Counted from the stretch's first letter, positions 6,464-14,891 are shown. The stretch: 64,000 nucleotides of DNA from Azotobacter bryophylli (GCF_042643485.1 NZ_JBHRSJ010000036.1:1-64000); one strand, 5' to 3'. Numbers and translations: made by a program. Notes: generated from the sequence alone by a model not told the origin.

Positions 6464-8272
6464 ATGAGCAGTCAAGTCATAAAAAACAGAATCCTTCTTG
6501 GAAGGTTGCACGATTTCGCTGAAGAGTTTTCGATGCAGCATCTTGAAGAGTCAAAAATATTCGAAAACTTTGTAAATTATGTAATCTTTTCAAGAATTGA
6601 TCCTGAAGCATTTTCTGATCCATCGACATTCAAGGTCGTAGACATTGACTCAGGCGGCACCTTTGGAGTTGATGCCTTTGGGCTCATTGTAAACAATACT
6701 CTAATGACTACTGCAGATGACTTGGAGCTGCAGGCAAAGTCAAAAAGAATAGACGCAAGACTGGTATTCATCCAAACAAAAAGATCGACATCGTTTGACT
6801 CTGGTGAATTCTTGAAATTCACCAAAGCAGTTAAAGATATTTTCAATGAGGAAGGAGTTATTCAAGAATCTGAAGATATAGCTGAGACCAGGGAATTAAT
6901 TAGCGAGTTATATAAGCCAGAAAACTCCAGATTCTTTGGCAATACCAGACCAAAGTGCGAACTGTATTTTATTACCACTGGAAAAGAGACAGGGGACGAG
7001 CTGTCGAAAAACCTAATAGATAGCGAAATAAAGTCAATCCTCTCATCTGTAGATGAAGTCCAAGACGTAAAAATAACCCATATAAACGCAGACAACCTGA
7101 TAGACTTTTATGCAGAAATAGAGAACAAGTATGATGTAAATATAGCATTTGATAAAAATGTTCCATGCGAAAAAATAAGCGATGTAATTCAGGCATTCAT
7201 AGGGTATTTGCCAGTTCATGAGTTCCTGAAGCTAATCACAGGGACGGACGGTGGAATTAGAAAAAACATCTTCTATGAAAATGTTCGCGACTTCCAAGGA
7301 GAAGAAAACTCTGTTAACACAGAAATCTCAGAGACACTAGCAAGTACAGACATGCTAGATAAATTCATACTCCTTAACAACGGGGTAACTATTGTCGCAA
7401 AGAATTTCTCAAACCTTCAGGCCACGGACTATAGGATAAGCGATTATTATATAGTTAATGGCTGCCAAACCAGTAACATGATATTTAGCTACAAAGATAG
7501 CTTTTCAACCAACTCCCCTCTCAGCATCCCAGTAAAAATAATACACACAAACAGCAATGATCTAATATCGAAGGTGATTCGTTCAACTAACAGGCAAACC
7601 CCTGTTCCTGTTGAAGCTTTTGCATCACTCGAAAAGTTTCACAAGCGGCTGCAGGACTATTACAAAGCGTTCTCAGCGTCTTCTCCGGAGCCGTTATTTT
7701 ATGAGCGCCGCTCGAAAGAATTCTCTAACGCAGAGCAGAAAATAGAACGACCAAGGGTGGTTAACTTGCATGGCCAGATTCGATCATTCACTGCCGTGGT
7801 ATTGGGTGAGCCTCACCTGATACTAACAAGGAATCCAGTGACAATTCTGCGCGACCTAGGCCAGAAGAAGCAAATCTTCCAAGAAGACCATGTAAATGCT
7901 CCATATTACTTCTCGTCACTCCTTTTGTTTTTGTACTTTAAGCTTCAGGCACAAGGAAAAATAAGTCAAAAGTATGAGATATCTAGGTACTGGGTGTGCT
8001 GGATAGTCCGTATGCTCATGACAAAAAAAATAACTATAGGAAACCTGAACTCACAAAAAACAGAGAGTGAGCTTGAAAAAATAATCGACTCTTTCAAGAA
8101 CGAAGAGACACTTGATTCGACCTTTAAAAAAGCCTGCTCCATATTTGAGTCGGCAAAAGAGTCATACTCATCAAGTAATGGCCGCAAGCGAAATGGAGAA
8201 TTGGTGAAGATCCGGGATTTCAAGAAGGAAGTAGAGAACATCATGGCGCGAGAACTTCAAGGCAATAAATAA
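6464..8272 (+). CDS. AIPR (abortive infection phage resistance) family protein
   Basis: 602 residues. The hallmark AIPR core is around 300-400: FILLNNGVTIVAKN, then DYYIVNGCQTSNMIF, and STNRQTPV. AIPR proteins are linked to abortive infection and occur beside restriction-type genes; the mechanism is not settled. The gene is strongly AT-rich compared with the phage core and the host, a sign of recent transfer. It shares strand and neighbourhood with the HSDR_N gene. ATG 6464 lacks a strong Shine-Dalgarno (CACGAG only), so translation may be weak or the start may be off by a few codons. Confidence 0.85.
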   Translation: MSSQVIKNRILLGRLHDFAEEFSMQHLEESKIFENFVNYVIFSRIDPEAFSDPSTFKVVDIDSGGTFGVDAFGLIVNNTLMTTADDLELQAKSKRIDARLVFIQTKRSTSFDSGEFLKFTKAVKDIFNEEGVIQESEDIAETRELISELYKPENSRFFGNTRPKCELYFITTGKETGDELSKNLIDSEIKSILSSVDEVQDVKITHINADNLIDFYAEIENKYDVNIAFDKNVPCEKISDVIQAFIGYLPVHEFLKLITGTDGGIRKNIFYENVRDFQGEENSVNTEISETLASTDMLDKFILLNNGVTIVAKNFSNLQATDYRISDYYIVNGCQTSNMIFSYKDSFSTNSPLSIPVKIIHTNSNDLISKVIRSTNRQTPVPVEAFASLEKFHKRLQDYYKAFSASSPEPLFYERRSKEFSNAEQKIERPRVVNLHGQIRSFTAVVLGEPHLILTRNPVTILRDLGQKKQIFQEDHVNAPYYFSSLLLFLYFKLQAQGKISQKYEISRYWVCWIVRMLMTKKITIGNLNSQKTESELEKIIDSFKNEETLDSTFKKACSIFESAKESYSSSNGRKRNGELVKIRDFKKEVENIMARELQGNK

Positions 8273-8437
8273 AGACTTGATGGCCCTATATCTAAAGCCC
8301 CCCACAAGAGCATAGGGCCATCTAGCAATTTCTAGGCTTCACTCTTGACGCCCCTCTGCAAGACGGCTAGGGTTCCCTCGTCGCTGTAATCCAGCGACCT
8401 GGGCTTGGCGGCCCGGTTAGCAAAGGCGGTCACGAAG
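8273..8437. other. Non-coding stretch after the AIPR gene
   Basis: It contains GATGGCCCTAT (8279) and ATAGGGCCATC (8312), a perfect 11-bp inverted repeat with a 22-nt loop just after the AIPR stop. This may work as a weak terminator or mRNA-stabilising hairpin. I see nothing else identifiable. Confidence 0.5.
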
Positions 8438-8457
8438 CCGCTGTAAGCGGTTTTTTT
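8438..8457 (+). terminator. Intrinsic terminator upstream of the antirepressor region
   Basis: CCGCT-GTA-AGCGG stem followed by seven T. The stem is short at 5 bp, but the T tract is strong. It separates the accessory genes from the phage antirepressor leader. Confidence 0.65.
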
Positions 8458-8468
8458 GTGCCCGCAAC

Positions 8469-8708
8469 ATGGCTGCACCCTTTATGGGCGGGCCGTGTGA
8501 GGGGGCCTCACGGCCCGCCGGTTCCTTTGCCCGGTCCGCCAACCCGCACGGTTCCGCTCACCCCTCTTGGCGGAGGGGAAGCGGTCAACGGACTGCAAAG
8601 GGAAAAACACCATGTCGGCCATCAGCAGCCAGCTCGGCACCGTCAGCTTTCAAGGTCACGATCTCACCGTCATCTCATCTCCCGCAGGCGAACGCCTCGT
8701 GGCGATGA
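8469..8708 (+). CDS. Possible Ash-like leader ORF overlapping the antirepressor start
   Basis: A 79-codon frame in front of and overlapping the antirepressor by about 97 nt in another frame. Its start (MAAPFMGGPCEG, then SAHPSWRRG and GQRTAKGK) resembles the leader reading frames called Ash in P4-like phages, which sit in the same place before regulators. No clear ribosome binding site is seen. It could equally be untranslated structured leader RNA. Confidence 0.3.
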   Translation: MAAPFMGGPCEGASRPAGSFARSANPHGSAHPSWRRGSGQRTAKGKTPCRPSAASSAPSAFKVTISPSSHLPQANASWR

Positions 8709-9922
8709 AGCCCATCAGCGAAGCCATCGGCCTCGACTGGAAGTCACAGTACGCACGCATCCAGCGTCACCCTGTCCTCAAATCGACCATGGTCATCACG
8801 ACCACGGTTGCCGAAGACGGCAAGGAGCGCGGACTCGTCTGCCTCCCCCTCGACCACCTCAACGGCTGGCTGTTCGGCGTGGATGCCTCCCGCGTGCGCC
8901 CGGAGATCCGCGAGCGGCTGGTGCAGTATCAGCGCGAATGCTTCGCCGCCCTCGCCGCTTACTGGCAGCAGGGCGAGGCGCTGAACCCGCGCACGATGGC
9001 CACCGCCCCGGCCGGGCCGTCGGTGCCGATCCGCCTGACGTACAACGACCGCGCCTTCCGCATCGTGCCCGAGGGCGAGGAGCTGTGGTTCGTGGCGGCC
9101 GACGTGGCCAACGCCCTGAGCCTGCGCGACGCCTACTGCGTCACCCGCCACCTGCGCCCCGAGCACCGGTCGCAGCGGCAGGTGGGCCGGCAGATGCTCA
9201 ACGTGATCGACCGCCGCGGCCTGGACCTCGCCCTGCTCCACGCCCGCCCCGAGCGCGCCGAACCACTGCGCCTGTGGCTCGATGCCGCCCTTGAGCAGTT
9301 CGTGCCCAGCCCAGCGCCACGCGCCCTCCCCAACGGCCTGTCCGGCGAGCAGCAAAGCGCGATCAAGGCCCTGGTCGCGGCGCGCATCGAGGCCCTGCCC
9401 GAAGCCCGGCGCGGCAAGGCAGCTACCGCCTGCTGGTCCGCGCTCAAGAGCAAGTTCGGCTGCAGCTACAAGGAAATCGCCCCGGAGCAGTTCACCGAAG
9501 CGGTGAGCCTGGTGGCGCGCATCGAGCTGGAGGGCGAGTGGCTGGAGCCGGAAGCGCCGAAGGTACTCGGCCGCCTGCCGATCGACTTTCCCATCGAGGA
9601 CTGGAAGGCGAAGAACCCGCAGCAGTTTCGTAGCGATAACCCAAACAGCCCCGATCTGGTGGTGGGCTACAACGACCTGCTGACGAGCGACTACTCCCCC
9701 TGCCTGGAGCTGCTCGACACCCTGCACAACGCCGGCTACCGCGTCGACGGCGCCTACTACGAACTGCGCTCCTACCAGAACCTGATGCGCCAGATGGACG
9801 TGACCATGCGCCTGATGGCCAGCAACATCCAGCAGGCCATCGAAGGCTTCCAGCGCGACCGCCGGCACATGCAGAAGTACGTGAACGTGAAGCCCTCCAC
9901 CCCGCCCACGCCCGGCCGCTGA
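8612..9922 (+). CDS. Phage antirepressor with P22_AR_N and BRO-N-like domains
   Basis: 436 residues from ATG 8612 with AAAGGG about 8 nt upstream. Residues 1-125 fit P22_AR_N (FQGHDLTVI, AIGLDWKSQYARI, WLFGVD, LVQYQRECFAAL). Residues about 140-240 look like a BRO-N-type domain (WFVAADVANAL, LDLALLHARPE). Residues about 250-330 form a helical segment (CWSALKSKFGCSYKEIAPEQF), followed by a coiled tail. Such proteins bind and neutralise phage repressors or act as DNA-binding regulators. It lies far from CI, on the opposite strand to the late operon, so it may be expressed from the lysogen or as a separate immunity module. Confidence 0.85.
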   Translation: MSAISSQLGTVSFQGHDLTVISSPAGERLVAMKPISEAIGLDWKSQYARIQRHPVLKSTMVITTTVAEDGKERGLVCLPLDHLNGWLFGVDASRVRPEIRERLVQYQRECFAALAAYWQQGEALNPRTMATAPAGPSVPIRLTYNDRAFRIVPEGEELWFVAADVANALSLRDAYCVTRHLRPEHRSQRQVGRQMLNVIDRRGLDLALLHARPERAEPLRLWLDAALEQFVPSPAPRALPNGLSGEQQSAIKALVAARIEALPEARRGKAATACWSALKSKFGCSYKEIAPEQFTEAVSLVARIELEGEWLEPEAPKVLGRLPIDFPIEDWKAKNPQQFRSDNPNSPDLVVGYNDLLTSDYSPCLELLDTLHNAGYRVDGAYYELRSYQNLMRQMDVTMRLMASNIQQAIEGFQRDRRHMQKYVNVKPSTPPTPGR

Positions 9923-9939
9923 ATCGCAGACACAAAAAA

Positions 9940-9967
9940 AGAGCCCCTGCGGGGTGGCAAGGGCTCT
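9940..9967. terminator. Terminator after the antirepressor
   Basis: AGAGCCCCTGC pairs with GCAAGGGCTCT with one mismatch. An A7 run lies on its left side, so it terminates best on the minus strand and only weakly after the antirepressor. A near-identical hairpin is at 10942-10973. Confidence 0.7.
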
Positions 9968-10052
9968 TCGCGACGCTCTATTCAGGGCTCTTATTGCCTC
10001 TATGCCATATCATTCGCGCGCTTAGACTTTCATGGCGAGTTAGGGGCGATTG

Positions 10053-10781
10053 ATGTTCTGGAAACGCGACAAAACCGTTCGAGTTGAGCTGGTAAACCCG
10101 GAGATTCGGCTAAAGGCCGAGCAGACTGCACCATTCCCCGAGTCCAACAACCAGCCAACGGCACCAGCTGCTGCTTCGCAGACCAATCTGGAGCTCAGTC
10201 TAAAATTGGTCGCACTGGCCGCAGTTGCCATGCAAGGGCTGCTCGTGGTGTATGGTTACTGCGCGCTCGCTGGCGAATACGATGCTTTTGGTATCAGCAT
10301 GAACGAGCTAGATATTGGCATATCGTCCTTGCTTTTCTACGGCTACATTTCTCTGCTTCTCGACACCATCATTCCACTCTCACATGTTCCCCATATTGGG
10401 GCTGTGCTACAAGCCATACTCTACATGCTCTTGGCCGGGGGGATCGTATGGTACTTCAAGCGAACCAGTTTATTAGAAGAGAAGCTAAAGACAACGGTAC
10501 TCCTTAGCTTTGTCCTCTTCCTACTCGTCATCCTGCCGATACTCATCCTCAACCGAGGGCAAAAATCTGGTCTTGAAGATATCGCCCAGCACGGACTTTC
10601 GGCTCCTGCCAGTCAACTGCAGAAAACACACATCATCCAGACCGATCAGGGCGAGAAGCAGGGCATGCTGATTACGGCGACAACGAAATACACCTTCCTG
10701 CTGGCCGGCACCGAGGTACTGAAGATCAACAACGACAGCAACAAGGTGATACGCGTTACCAAGCTGTCCGCCAAGGAATAG
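10053..10781 (+). CDS. Membrane protein of unknown function (moron-like)
   Basis: 242 residues from ATG 10053; a TTG three bases earlier is also possible. The N-terminal 50 residues are soluble and Pro/Ala-rich. Four likely membrane segments follow at about residues 51-69, 90-108, 115-135 and 150-170, and the C-terminal soluble part is beta-rich (GMLITATTKYTFLLAGTEVLKI). No family is recognised. The gene is bracketed by the antirepressor 3' end plus terminator on both sides, which suggests it entered by recombination in the antirepressor and is carried as an accessory gene. Confidence 0.65.
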   Translation: MFWKRDKTVRVELVNPEIRLKAEQTAPFPESNNQPTAPAAASQTNLELSLKLVALAAVAMQGLLVVYGYCALAGEYDAFGISMNELDIGISSLLFYGYISLLLDTIIPLSHVPHIGAVLQAILYMLLAGGIVWYFKRTSLLEEKLKTTVLLSFVLFLLVILPILILNRGQKSGLEDIAQHGLSAPASQLQKTHIIQTDQGEKQGMLITATTKYTFLLAGTEVLKINNDSNKVIRVTKLSAKE

Positions 10782-10830
10782 CAGACAGCATTCGCCCCAG
10801 CGCCTGCCCAGCGAACATCAGAGTACAAGT

Positions 10831-10927
10831 AGCCCTGGTCACGGCGCGTAAGGCCGCCACCGCCTGCTGGTCGGCGCTCAAGAGCAAGTTCGGCTGCAGC
10901 TACACCCCGACCACGCCTAGCCGCTGA
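10831..10927 (+). pseudogene. Remnant of an antirepressor 3' end
   Basis: It resembles 9366-9468 (CCTGGTCNCGGCGCG, then ACCGCCTGCTGGTC and AAGAGCAAGTTCGGCTGCAG) and then jumps to the last codons of the gene (CCACGCC, GGCCGCTGA) followed by the same terminator. One internal gap falls between two GGCGCG boxes. It is too short to be functional. It shows a duplication or homologous replacement around the 10053 gene. Confidence 0.75.
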
Positions 10928-10941
10928 ATTGCAGACACAAA

Positions 10942-10973
10942 AAAGAGCCCCTGCGGGGTGGCAGGGGCTCTTT
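10942..10973. terminator. Bidirectional terminator, second copy
   Basis: A perfect 13-bp stem (AAAGAGCCCCTGC with its complement) around GGGGTG, with A on the left and T on the right. It can stop plus-strand transcripts of the 10053 gene and minus-strand transcripts of the NYN gene. Confidence 0.8.
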
Positions 10974-11013
10974 ATGTTGAAAGATTTAGGCGCAGGCCAT
11001 GAAGCGCCGATAG

Positions 11014-11634
11014 TCAACACGCTCTGACAACTTCACTCGGCAAGGAATAGGTGATCCGCGCTCCGTTGAACCTCACAAGACCACGGACGCACAGGTCATC
11101 GAGCAGTTCGGAGAGTTGCTGCGGGGACAGTTCCTTGCGGAACAGGGCATCCAGGGTGCTGAGCAGCGTTTTCTGGGTACGCGGCTTAGAAGCCTTGCGT
11201 CGCACGAGATCGGCCACGGCAGCATCGACCCATGCGTTCTTATTGCCGTCCTCTGCCGCTGTTGCCTTGAAGTAAGGGATCTCGGCGATGCTGAGCGAGC
11301 GCTGGGCGAAAATCCTGCGCGCCTTGAGGTGCTTGATCAGCGGGTCGAAGCCGGTGTCTTTGGAGATGATATGGAAAAAACCGGTCGGGTCTTCCGTGGC
11401 GAGCACACCGATGTAGTAGGCGATATGAAAGTCCAGCGCATTACTGCCGGCCGTCTCCAACTGGATGTACTCGGCATTCGTGCCCAAAACCTGCAACGAG
11501 GTGGCGAGGCTCACGGGGATTTTGGCCTGAGTCGGGCCGAGAAAGACTTTGACCTTGAAGGGACCATCCTGAAGCAGACCAATGTCCTTGGGCTGCACAT
11601 TCTCGTAGTCAACGAGGATGTAGTTCGTACGCAT
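11014..11634 (-). CDS. PIN/NYN-like nuclease domain protein
   Basis: 206 residues from ATG 11634, preceded by GGAG on the minus strand. A longer frame reaches 11874 but starts inside the Rz1 gene and lacks a motif. The N-terminus NYILVDYENVQ carries the first acidic residue, then SNALDFHIAYYIG and ISKDTGFDPLI supply the other Asp residues of a PIN/NYN ribonuclease fold. The C-terminus (about 140-200) looks like a winged-helix domain (LDALFRKELSPQQLSELLDDL). RNA cleavage is inferred from the family. It sits just after the lysis genes, a common place for accessory genes. Confidence 0.75.
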   Translation of the reverse strand: MRTNYILVDYENVQPKDIGLLQDGPFKVKVFLGPTQAKIPVSLATSLQVLGTNAEYIQLETAGSNALDFHIAYYIGVLATEDPTGFFHIISKDTGFDPLIKHLKARRIFAQRSLSIAEIPYFKATAAEDGNKNAWVDAAVADLVRRKASKPRTQKTLLSTLDALFRKELSPQQLSELLDDLCVRGLVRFNGARITYSLPSEVVRAC

Positions 11635-11804
11635 CGTTTCTCCATACTGATGACACATCGGCTTTTTAGCCGGAGCTGCCGCGAAGCTAGCGCAATGTTG
11701 GCGAAACTGTCTACGGCATGGAAAACGGCGTGATACAGATGCCTCAAAACCCCTGTCGGCATGCGTCATCACTCGCTCAGCCCGAGCGATAGCTCGCTGC
11801 ACAT

Positions 11805-12104
11805 CTACTGAGCCATAGGTACTGGCGCCTCCTGCGAGACGGGCAAGGCCTGCAAGCGCTGTCGCTCGATGCACTCCAGTACCTGCCCGGCGCAGCTCAG
11901 CAGTTCCCCCTCCAGCGCATCGACAGCGGCGCGCCAGTCGTCATTGGTGTGCAGGGCCGGCCGCGCCGGTAGTCGGCACGGGGTCAGCGGGCAGTTGATC
12001 CGGGCTGTGGTAGGCGGCGGGATCGGTGGTCTCGGGCCGCTCGTACAGCCGGCCAAGAGCAGCAGGCACAACAGTGGCGAGATAATCGGCGACGGCTTGG
12101 TCAT
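11805..12104 (-). CDS. Rz1-like outer-membrane spanin lipoprotein (o-spanin)
   Basis: 99 residues. The signal and lipobox LLCLLLLAGC put the lipidated Cys at 20, and the mature chain is proline-rich at first (PRPPIPPP), as in Rz1. It begins inside the Rz gene in another frame and runs 136 nt past it, the out-of-frame overlap typical of lambda-type spanin pairs. It should sit in the inner leaflet of the outer membrane and join Rz to fuse the membranes in the last step of lysis. Confidence 0.88.
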   Translation of the reverse strand: MTKPSPIISPLLCLLLLAGCTSGPRPPIPPPTTARINCPLTPCRLPARPALHTNDDWRAAVDALEGELLSCAGQVLECIERQRLQALPVSQEAPVPMAQ

Positions 12105-12426
12105 GGCGTTTCAGCTCCTCAAGGGCGCGGTTCTGTGCCTGGGCATTGCGGGTGATGGTTTGTTCGAGCGCACGCATGCGCTGGTCCAGGGCGGTGATCT
12201 GGCCGATCTGCTTCTGCTGCTCGGCCAGCACGTCGGCCTGCCGCTCGACGAGTTGCTGCGAGTCGGCGAGCGCCTGCTCGGCGTGTTCGGCGCGGGCGGA
12301 CTGCAGGCCAATGCGCGGCGACAGCCCCCACCAGACGAGGCCGGCCCCGACCAGCAGCAGGACCAGGGCGATACCGACGGCGGCCAGCAGGCGGAATTGC
12401 ACGGGGATCAGATCGGCGAGGCTCAT
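11941..12426 (-). CDS. Rz-like inner-membrane spanin (i-spanin)
   Basis: 161 residues from ATG 12426. One N-terminal membrane segment (about 12-34, LLAAVGIALVLLLVGAGLVW) is followed by a long coiled coil (about 40-110) rich in Gln, Glu and Ala heptads, and a Pro-rich tail. The start overlaps the endolysin stop as ATGA, so the two are translationally coupled. An upstream frame extension to 12585 is only a shadow over the endolysin. Confidence 0.88.
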   Translation of the reverse strand: MSLADLIPVQFRLLAAVGIALVLLLVGAGLVWWGLSPRIGLQSARAEHAEQALADSQQLVERQADVLAEQQKQIGQITALDQRMRALEQTITRNAQAQNRALEELKRHDQAVADYLATVVPAALGRLYERPETTDPAAYHSPDQLPADPVPTTGAAGPAHQ

Positions 12427-12968
12427 GCCAGCACCTCCGTGGCCCGCGACCACAGGGCCAGCCGCTCCTTCTGTCCGTTCAGTCCACCGTTGATCCGGCG
12501 GGTGATGTCCGCGAACCGGCCCTGGTCGGCGAGGCCGTTCAGCTCCTTCACCCACCAGAACCAGCCGGCGGATTCCGCCGCCCACTCCGGCTGCTCGAGC
12601 AGCTCGGGCTGCCGGAGCAGGCGGTCGTCGCCGAACAGGGCGATGCTCACCGCCGCGTAATTGGCCCGCCCGGTGATCTGGATCAGGCCGCGGCCGAGGT
12701 AGCGCCTACCGTCGCCGTCCGCCTGCGGCGTGTTGCCGAGGTCGGTGCGCAGGTCGTAGCGCGCCTGGGCCGGCGTCGGCCCCCAGATTTCCCGGGTGTA
12801 GCGCAGTTGGCTCGACTCGTGGCCGATCTGGGCGAGAAAGGCGGCAATCCGCCGGGGCGTAGTGATCTGCCAGCGCTTCATGGCCGCGTTGAGAACCGGC
12901 ACAAAAACGCCGGCACGAGGGCCGGCGTGGGGCATAATCTGCAGCAACTGCTGCTCAGTGATGGGCAT
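12423..12968 (-). CDS. Phage endolysin, glycoside hydrolase family 19 type
   Basis: 181 residues covering a compact GH19 (chitinase/lysozyme) domain. The motif GHESSQLRYTRE has Glu51 and Glu60 as the probable catalytic acid and base, and YLGRGLIQITGRANYAA is the family's substrate-loop signature. There is no signal peptide, so it needs the holin to reach the peptidoglycan. First gene of the lysis group; the terminator just upstream (12984-13007) implies readthrough or an internal promoter. Confidence 0.93.
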   Translation of the reverse strand: MPITEQQLLQIMPHAGPRAGVFVPVLNAAMKRWQITTPRRIAAFLAQIGHESSQLRYTREIWGPTPAQARYDLRTDLGNTPQADGDGRRYLGRGLIQITGRANYAAVSIALFGDDRLLRQPELLEQPEWAAESAGWFWWVKELNGLADQGRFADITRRINGGLNGQKERLALWSRATEVLA

Positions 12969-12983
12969 GGGTTTCTCCAGGCG

Positions 12984-13007
12984 AAAAAAAGCCCGCGATG
13001 GGCGGGC
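12984..13007 (-). terminator. Intra-operon terminator before the endolysin
   Basis: On the minus strand: GCCCGC, 5-nt loop, GCGGGC, then seven T. It lies between the fibre gene and the endolysin in the late operon. Confidence 0.75.
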
Positions 13008-13092
13008 TATTGGTGAAGGCGGCTCAAACTGGTCAGCGTTTTGTAGTCATCCACGCTCAGTCATGTCGACTCAGCGGTGGAATCGGCGGTGA

Positions 13093-14124
13093 TTATGCGG
13101 TCGGCTCCAGAGCGGCAATGCGCGCCTCCAGCTGCGCGAGGTACGCGGCCTGACCGCGGGCGATGAACAGGTTGAGCTCGTCGGTGCGGAACGAGTAGCG
13201 GTCGCCCGCCTCCTGCGTGACCTCGGTCCAGGCCTCCTTGATCAGTGCGCCGTTCTCGTAGCCGATGACGTTGCCATCGGCATCGGTCACCGGGACCTGC
13301 TCATAGGTCGCCGGATGGTCGACCGTCACCTGCGGCCAGCTGTCGTAGCAGATGAAGCCATAGTTGAAAGGCTCCAGGCCGTTGGCCTGCAGGATCTCGA
13401 TGGCGCGCTGCACGGTCAGGCCGATATGTTCGCGGGCGTCTGCGCCCTTCTCGGTCACGGCCGCGAGGAATTTGTAGGCGCCGATCTCCTGGGCGAGCTG
13501 CCGGGCCGCCGCGATCTCGCCGTCGGTCAGCGCGCGGACTTCAGTTTTCTCTCGGGCGTCGGAGGTATTGATAGTACCGCTGGCCGCATAAAGCACAGAC
13601 CAACGGCCGCTCGGATTTCCTAGCATTTTGGCCCCGTCCTGTGCAGGAGAGAACCGATCGATAGCCACGTAGTAGGTGGTTCCGTCGTAAAACGTTAGGT
13701 TAACCGCGTCATTTGTCGTCCGAATAATCCGGAAATCGAAGTCCTCCGTCAGGCCATCCCTGAAATCGATATAGGGGGTGGCAGATATAACTTCGATAGC
13801 CCCGGTATAAACACCCGACAGGCTGATACTCGCAGAAAAGTCTCTCAACCCAAGTGCAGCCAGTTGCCCATCCTGATTTCCTGCGGCGAGTAGAGTTCTA
13901 GCCCTCGCCGTCAGAGTTGACAACGATAGGACGCCCACCCCACTGAAATACGGCAAGCGGTCGGCGTCCCCGGCCAGCTCATTCAGGGCCTTGGCATTGG
14001 CTGCGCTTCCCGCGGAGCTGAAAATCTCGTTGAAATTCGTCTCGAGCTTCTGGAGGGCTGTCCGCGCCGTATCGCCGCCCGAGCCACTGCCGGCGGCGCC
14101 GTAATTGATGGTCTGCTTTGTCAT
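13093..14124 (-). CDS. Tail fibre/spike protein with C-terminal S74-type chaperone domain
   Basis: 343 residues from ATG 14124 (GGAAG upstream). The N-terminus (TALQKLETNFNEIFSS) is typical of tail-associated fibre proteins. The middle is a receptor-side beta region. The C-terminal 150 residues match intramolecular chaperone (peptidase S74) domains: SDAREKTEVRAL with the conserved Ser-Asp pair, then AREHIGLTVQRAIEIL and PFNYGFICYD. That domain trimerises the fibre and is usually cleaved off at the Ser. It is the last tail gene before the lysis genes and so the likely host-range determinant. Confidence 0.88.
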   Translation of the reverse strand: MTKQTINYGAAGSGSGGDTARTALQKLETNFNEIFSSAGSAANAKALNELAGDADRLPYFSGVGVLSLSTLTARARTLLAAGNQDGQLAALGLRDFSASISLSGVYTGAIEVISATPYIDFRDGLTEDFDFRIIRTTNDAVNLTFYDGTTYYVAIDRFSPAQDGAKMLGNPSGRWSVLYAASGTINTSDAREKTEVRALTDGEIAAARQLAQEIGAYKFLAAVTEKGADAREHIGLTVQRAIEILQANGLEPFNYGFICYDSWPQVTVDHPATYEQVPVTDADGNVIGYENGALIKEAWTEVTQEAGDRYSFRTDELNLFIARGQAAYLAQLEARIAALEPTA

Positions 14125-14142
14125 GCTGACTTCCAGAAAAAG

Positions 14143-14163
14143 AAAAGCCCGCACATGGCGGGC
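14143..14163 (-). terminator. Intra-operon terminator before the fibre gene
   Basis: Minus strand: GCCCGCCATGTGCGGGC followed by TTTTCTTTTTC. It has the same GCCCGC stem as at 12984 and 33336. Confidence 0.7.
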
Positions 14164-14204
14164 TGATGAAGTGTGAAATTAGTAGGGCGGCATAGCGCCA
14201 GGGT

Positions 14205-14891
14205 TTAGGTTGCCGTCAACTTGGCATAGACCAGCGGCTTGTGTCCCACCAGGCTATACCCGCCCTGGGCCCAGTCGACCAGGAACACCCTGTTGTTGGG
14301 GTAGTCGACGCACACCCCCCACATGGCCCCGGAGGTGTTGACCCCTAGGTCGTCCATGGCGAACGGGTTGAGCAGTAGGTACTCGTCGGTAGTCAAGGCG
14401 TTGTTGGAACCGGACAGCCAGTACGGGAGGGCGGTGGCCCCAATCTTCCCGGCGTAGGTCCACGGCCACAGCGCCCTTGTGAACAGAACGGACGGTTTGT
14501 CCGAGTCGAACAGCAGTTTCCCGGTCTCGTCCCATAGCCGCATCCCGTAGTCCGCGCTCGGGGAGACGTCACTGGAGGCCACGAACCACTTGCCATGGGG
14601 CCTGCCGTTCACGTTGTAGGTCTCCAGCCTGAATCCGGTCCAGTTTCCGGGGGTCCCAACCAGGGCAACCTGGATGTAGGTCCGTAACTCCCAGGCTATC
14701 GTCGTCGGGTCGGTCGGGTGCAGGAAGACCAGGGGCGGTATCTGGGAGGTGATCGGGCTGGGGAAGCGGAGCGTCACCTTGTTGGTGCCAGACGCGGCGT
14801 AGGTGCCCTCAGCCAAGAGGCACAGCGTGGGGGTCATGGAGTCGATCTGCACCCGGCTGCTGTCGTTGATCGCGCGGAAACCGTACGTCAT
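14205..14891 (-). CDS. Tail-tip-associated phage protein, unknown function
   Basis: 228 residues from ATG 14891, which overlaps the previous stop as TGATG. A longer frame upstream is a shadow. It contains YGMRLWDETGKLLFDSD, the same motif found at the start of the neighbouring 115-residue protein (YGMRLFDGAGAAILD), so the pair shares a small beta module found near host-specificity proteins in Pseudomonas siphophages. It probably decorates the tail tip. The exact role is unknown. Confidence 0.75.
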   Translation of the reverse strand: MTYGFRAINDSSRVQIDSMTPTLCLLAEGTYAASGTNKVTLRFPSPITSQIPPLVFLHPTDPTTIAWELRTYIQVALVGTPGNWTGFRLETYNVNGRPHGKWFVASSDVSPSADYGMRLWDETGKLLFDSDKPSVLFTRALWPWTYAGKIGATALPYWLSGSNNALTTDEYLLLNPFAMDDLGVNTSGAMWGVCVDYPNNRVFLVDWAQGGYSLVGHKPLVYAKLTAT

